Source of the DNA: an uncultured Gammaproteobacteria bacterium
GTDB taxonomy: Bacteria; Pseudomonadota; Gammaproteobacteria; GCA-001735895
DNA: 5,941 nt
NCBI GenBank assembly: GCA_945787265.1
Contig: CALZHS010000121.1
Span: forward strand, 1 to 5,941
Direction: 5' to 3'
Shown here: one piece after another, positions 5,907 to 5,941 of the stretch
Position numbering within the stretch: the stretch's first letter is position 1
Layout: each line of letters starts with the position of its first letter
Notes under the pieces: model-generated
Seen by the model: the letters and a program-made list of their open reading frames with translations, nothing else
What the model was told of the DNA's origin: nothing
Databases searched by the model: none
Made by a program: the position numbers and the translations under genes

Positions 5907-5941
5907 ATACATGATTTATTATCGAAGCTGCATTCTCCATT

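Overview
The window suggests a moderately GC-rich gammaproteobacterium. The gene order lptF (divergent) / pepA - holC - small ORF - valS is the classical arrangement of that class, and the encoded proteins align by eye with the E. coli LptF, PepA, HolC and ValS that I know. I cannot name the genus. Nearly all of the window is conserved core-genome housekeeping sequence, and I see no phage, transposase, CRISPR, toxin or defence gene.

Layout: the 5' part of lptF (LPS-export permease subunit) runs leftwards off the left edge from about position 361. A divergent intergenic region (362-519) separates it from a rightward block: pepA (520-2007), holC (2007-2420, GTG start sharing one base with the pepA stop), and a 95-codon acidic ORF of unknown function (2417-2704, ATGA overlap with holC). 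These three are tightly packed and probably co-translated. A 311-base non-coding gap follows. It holds a 122-bp palindromic element (2765-2886) with 23-bp inverted ends and two internal hairpins, and then a separate valS promoter with a perfect TATAAT box and a GC-rich discriminator. valS (3016-5784) encodes a complete valyl-tRNA synthetase with HIGH and KMSKS motifs, an editing domain and a C-terminal coiled coil. A short U-rich hairpin two bases after its stop is a possible terminator. The last 130 bases hold only a small hairpin and a 12-codon ORF with an unusually good Shine-Dalgarno sequence.

The genes serve different core processes (outer-membrane LPS transport, peptide turnover, replication clamp-loader/SSB contact, tRNA charging). 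Their linkage is conserved synteny, not one pathway. The part least explained by standard annotation is the palindromic element between the small ORF and valS. By size and architecture it looks like a non-autonomous interspersed repeat (ERIC-like in dimensions, not in recognised sequence) or a structured RNA. The small ORF upstream of it is the only protein without a known role. I do not see an evident new multi-gene system here.
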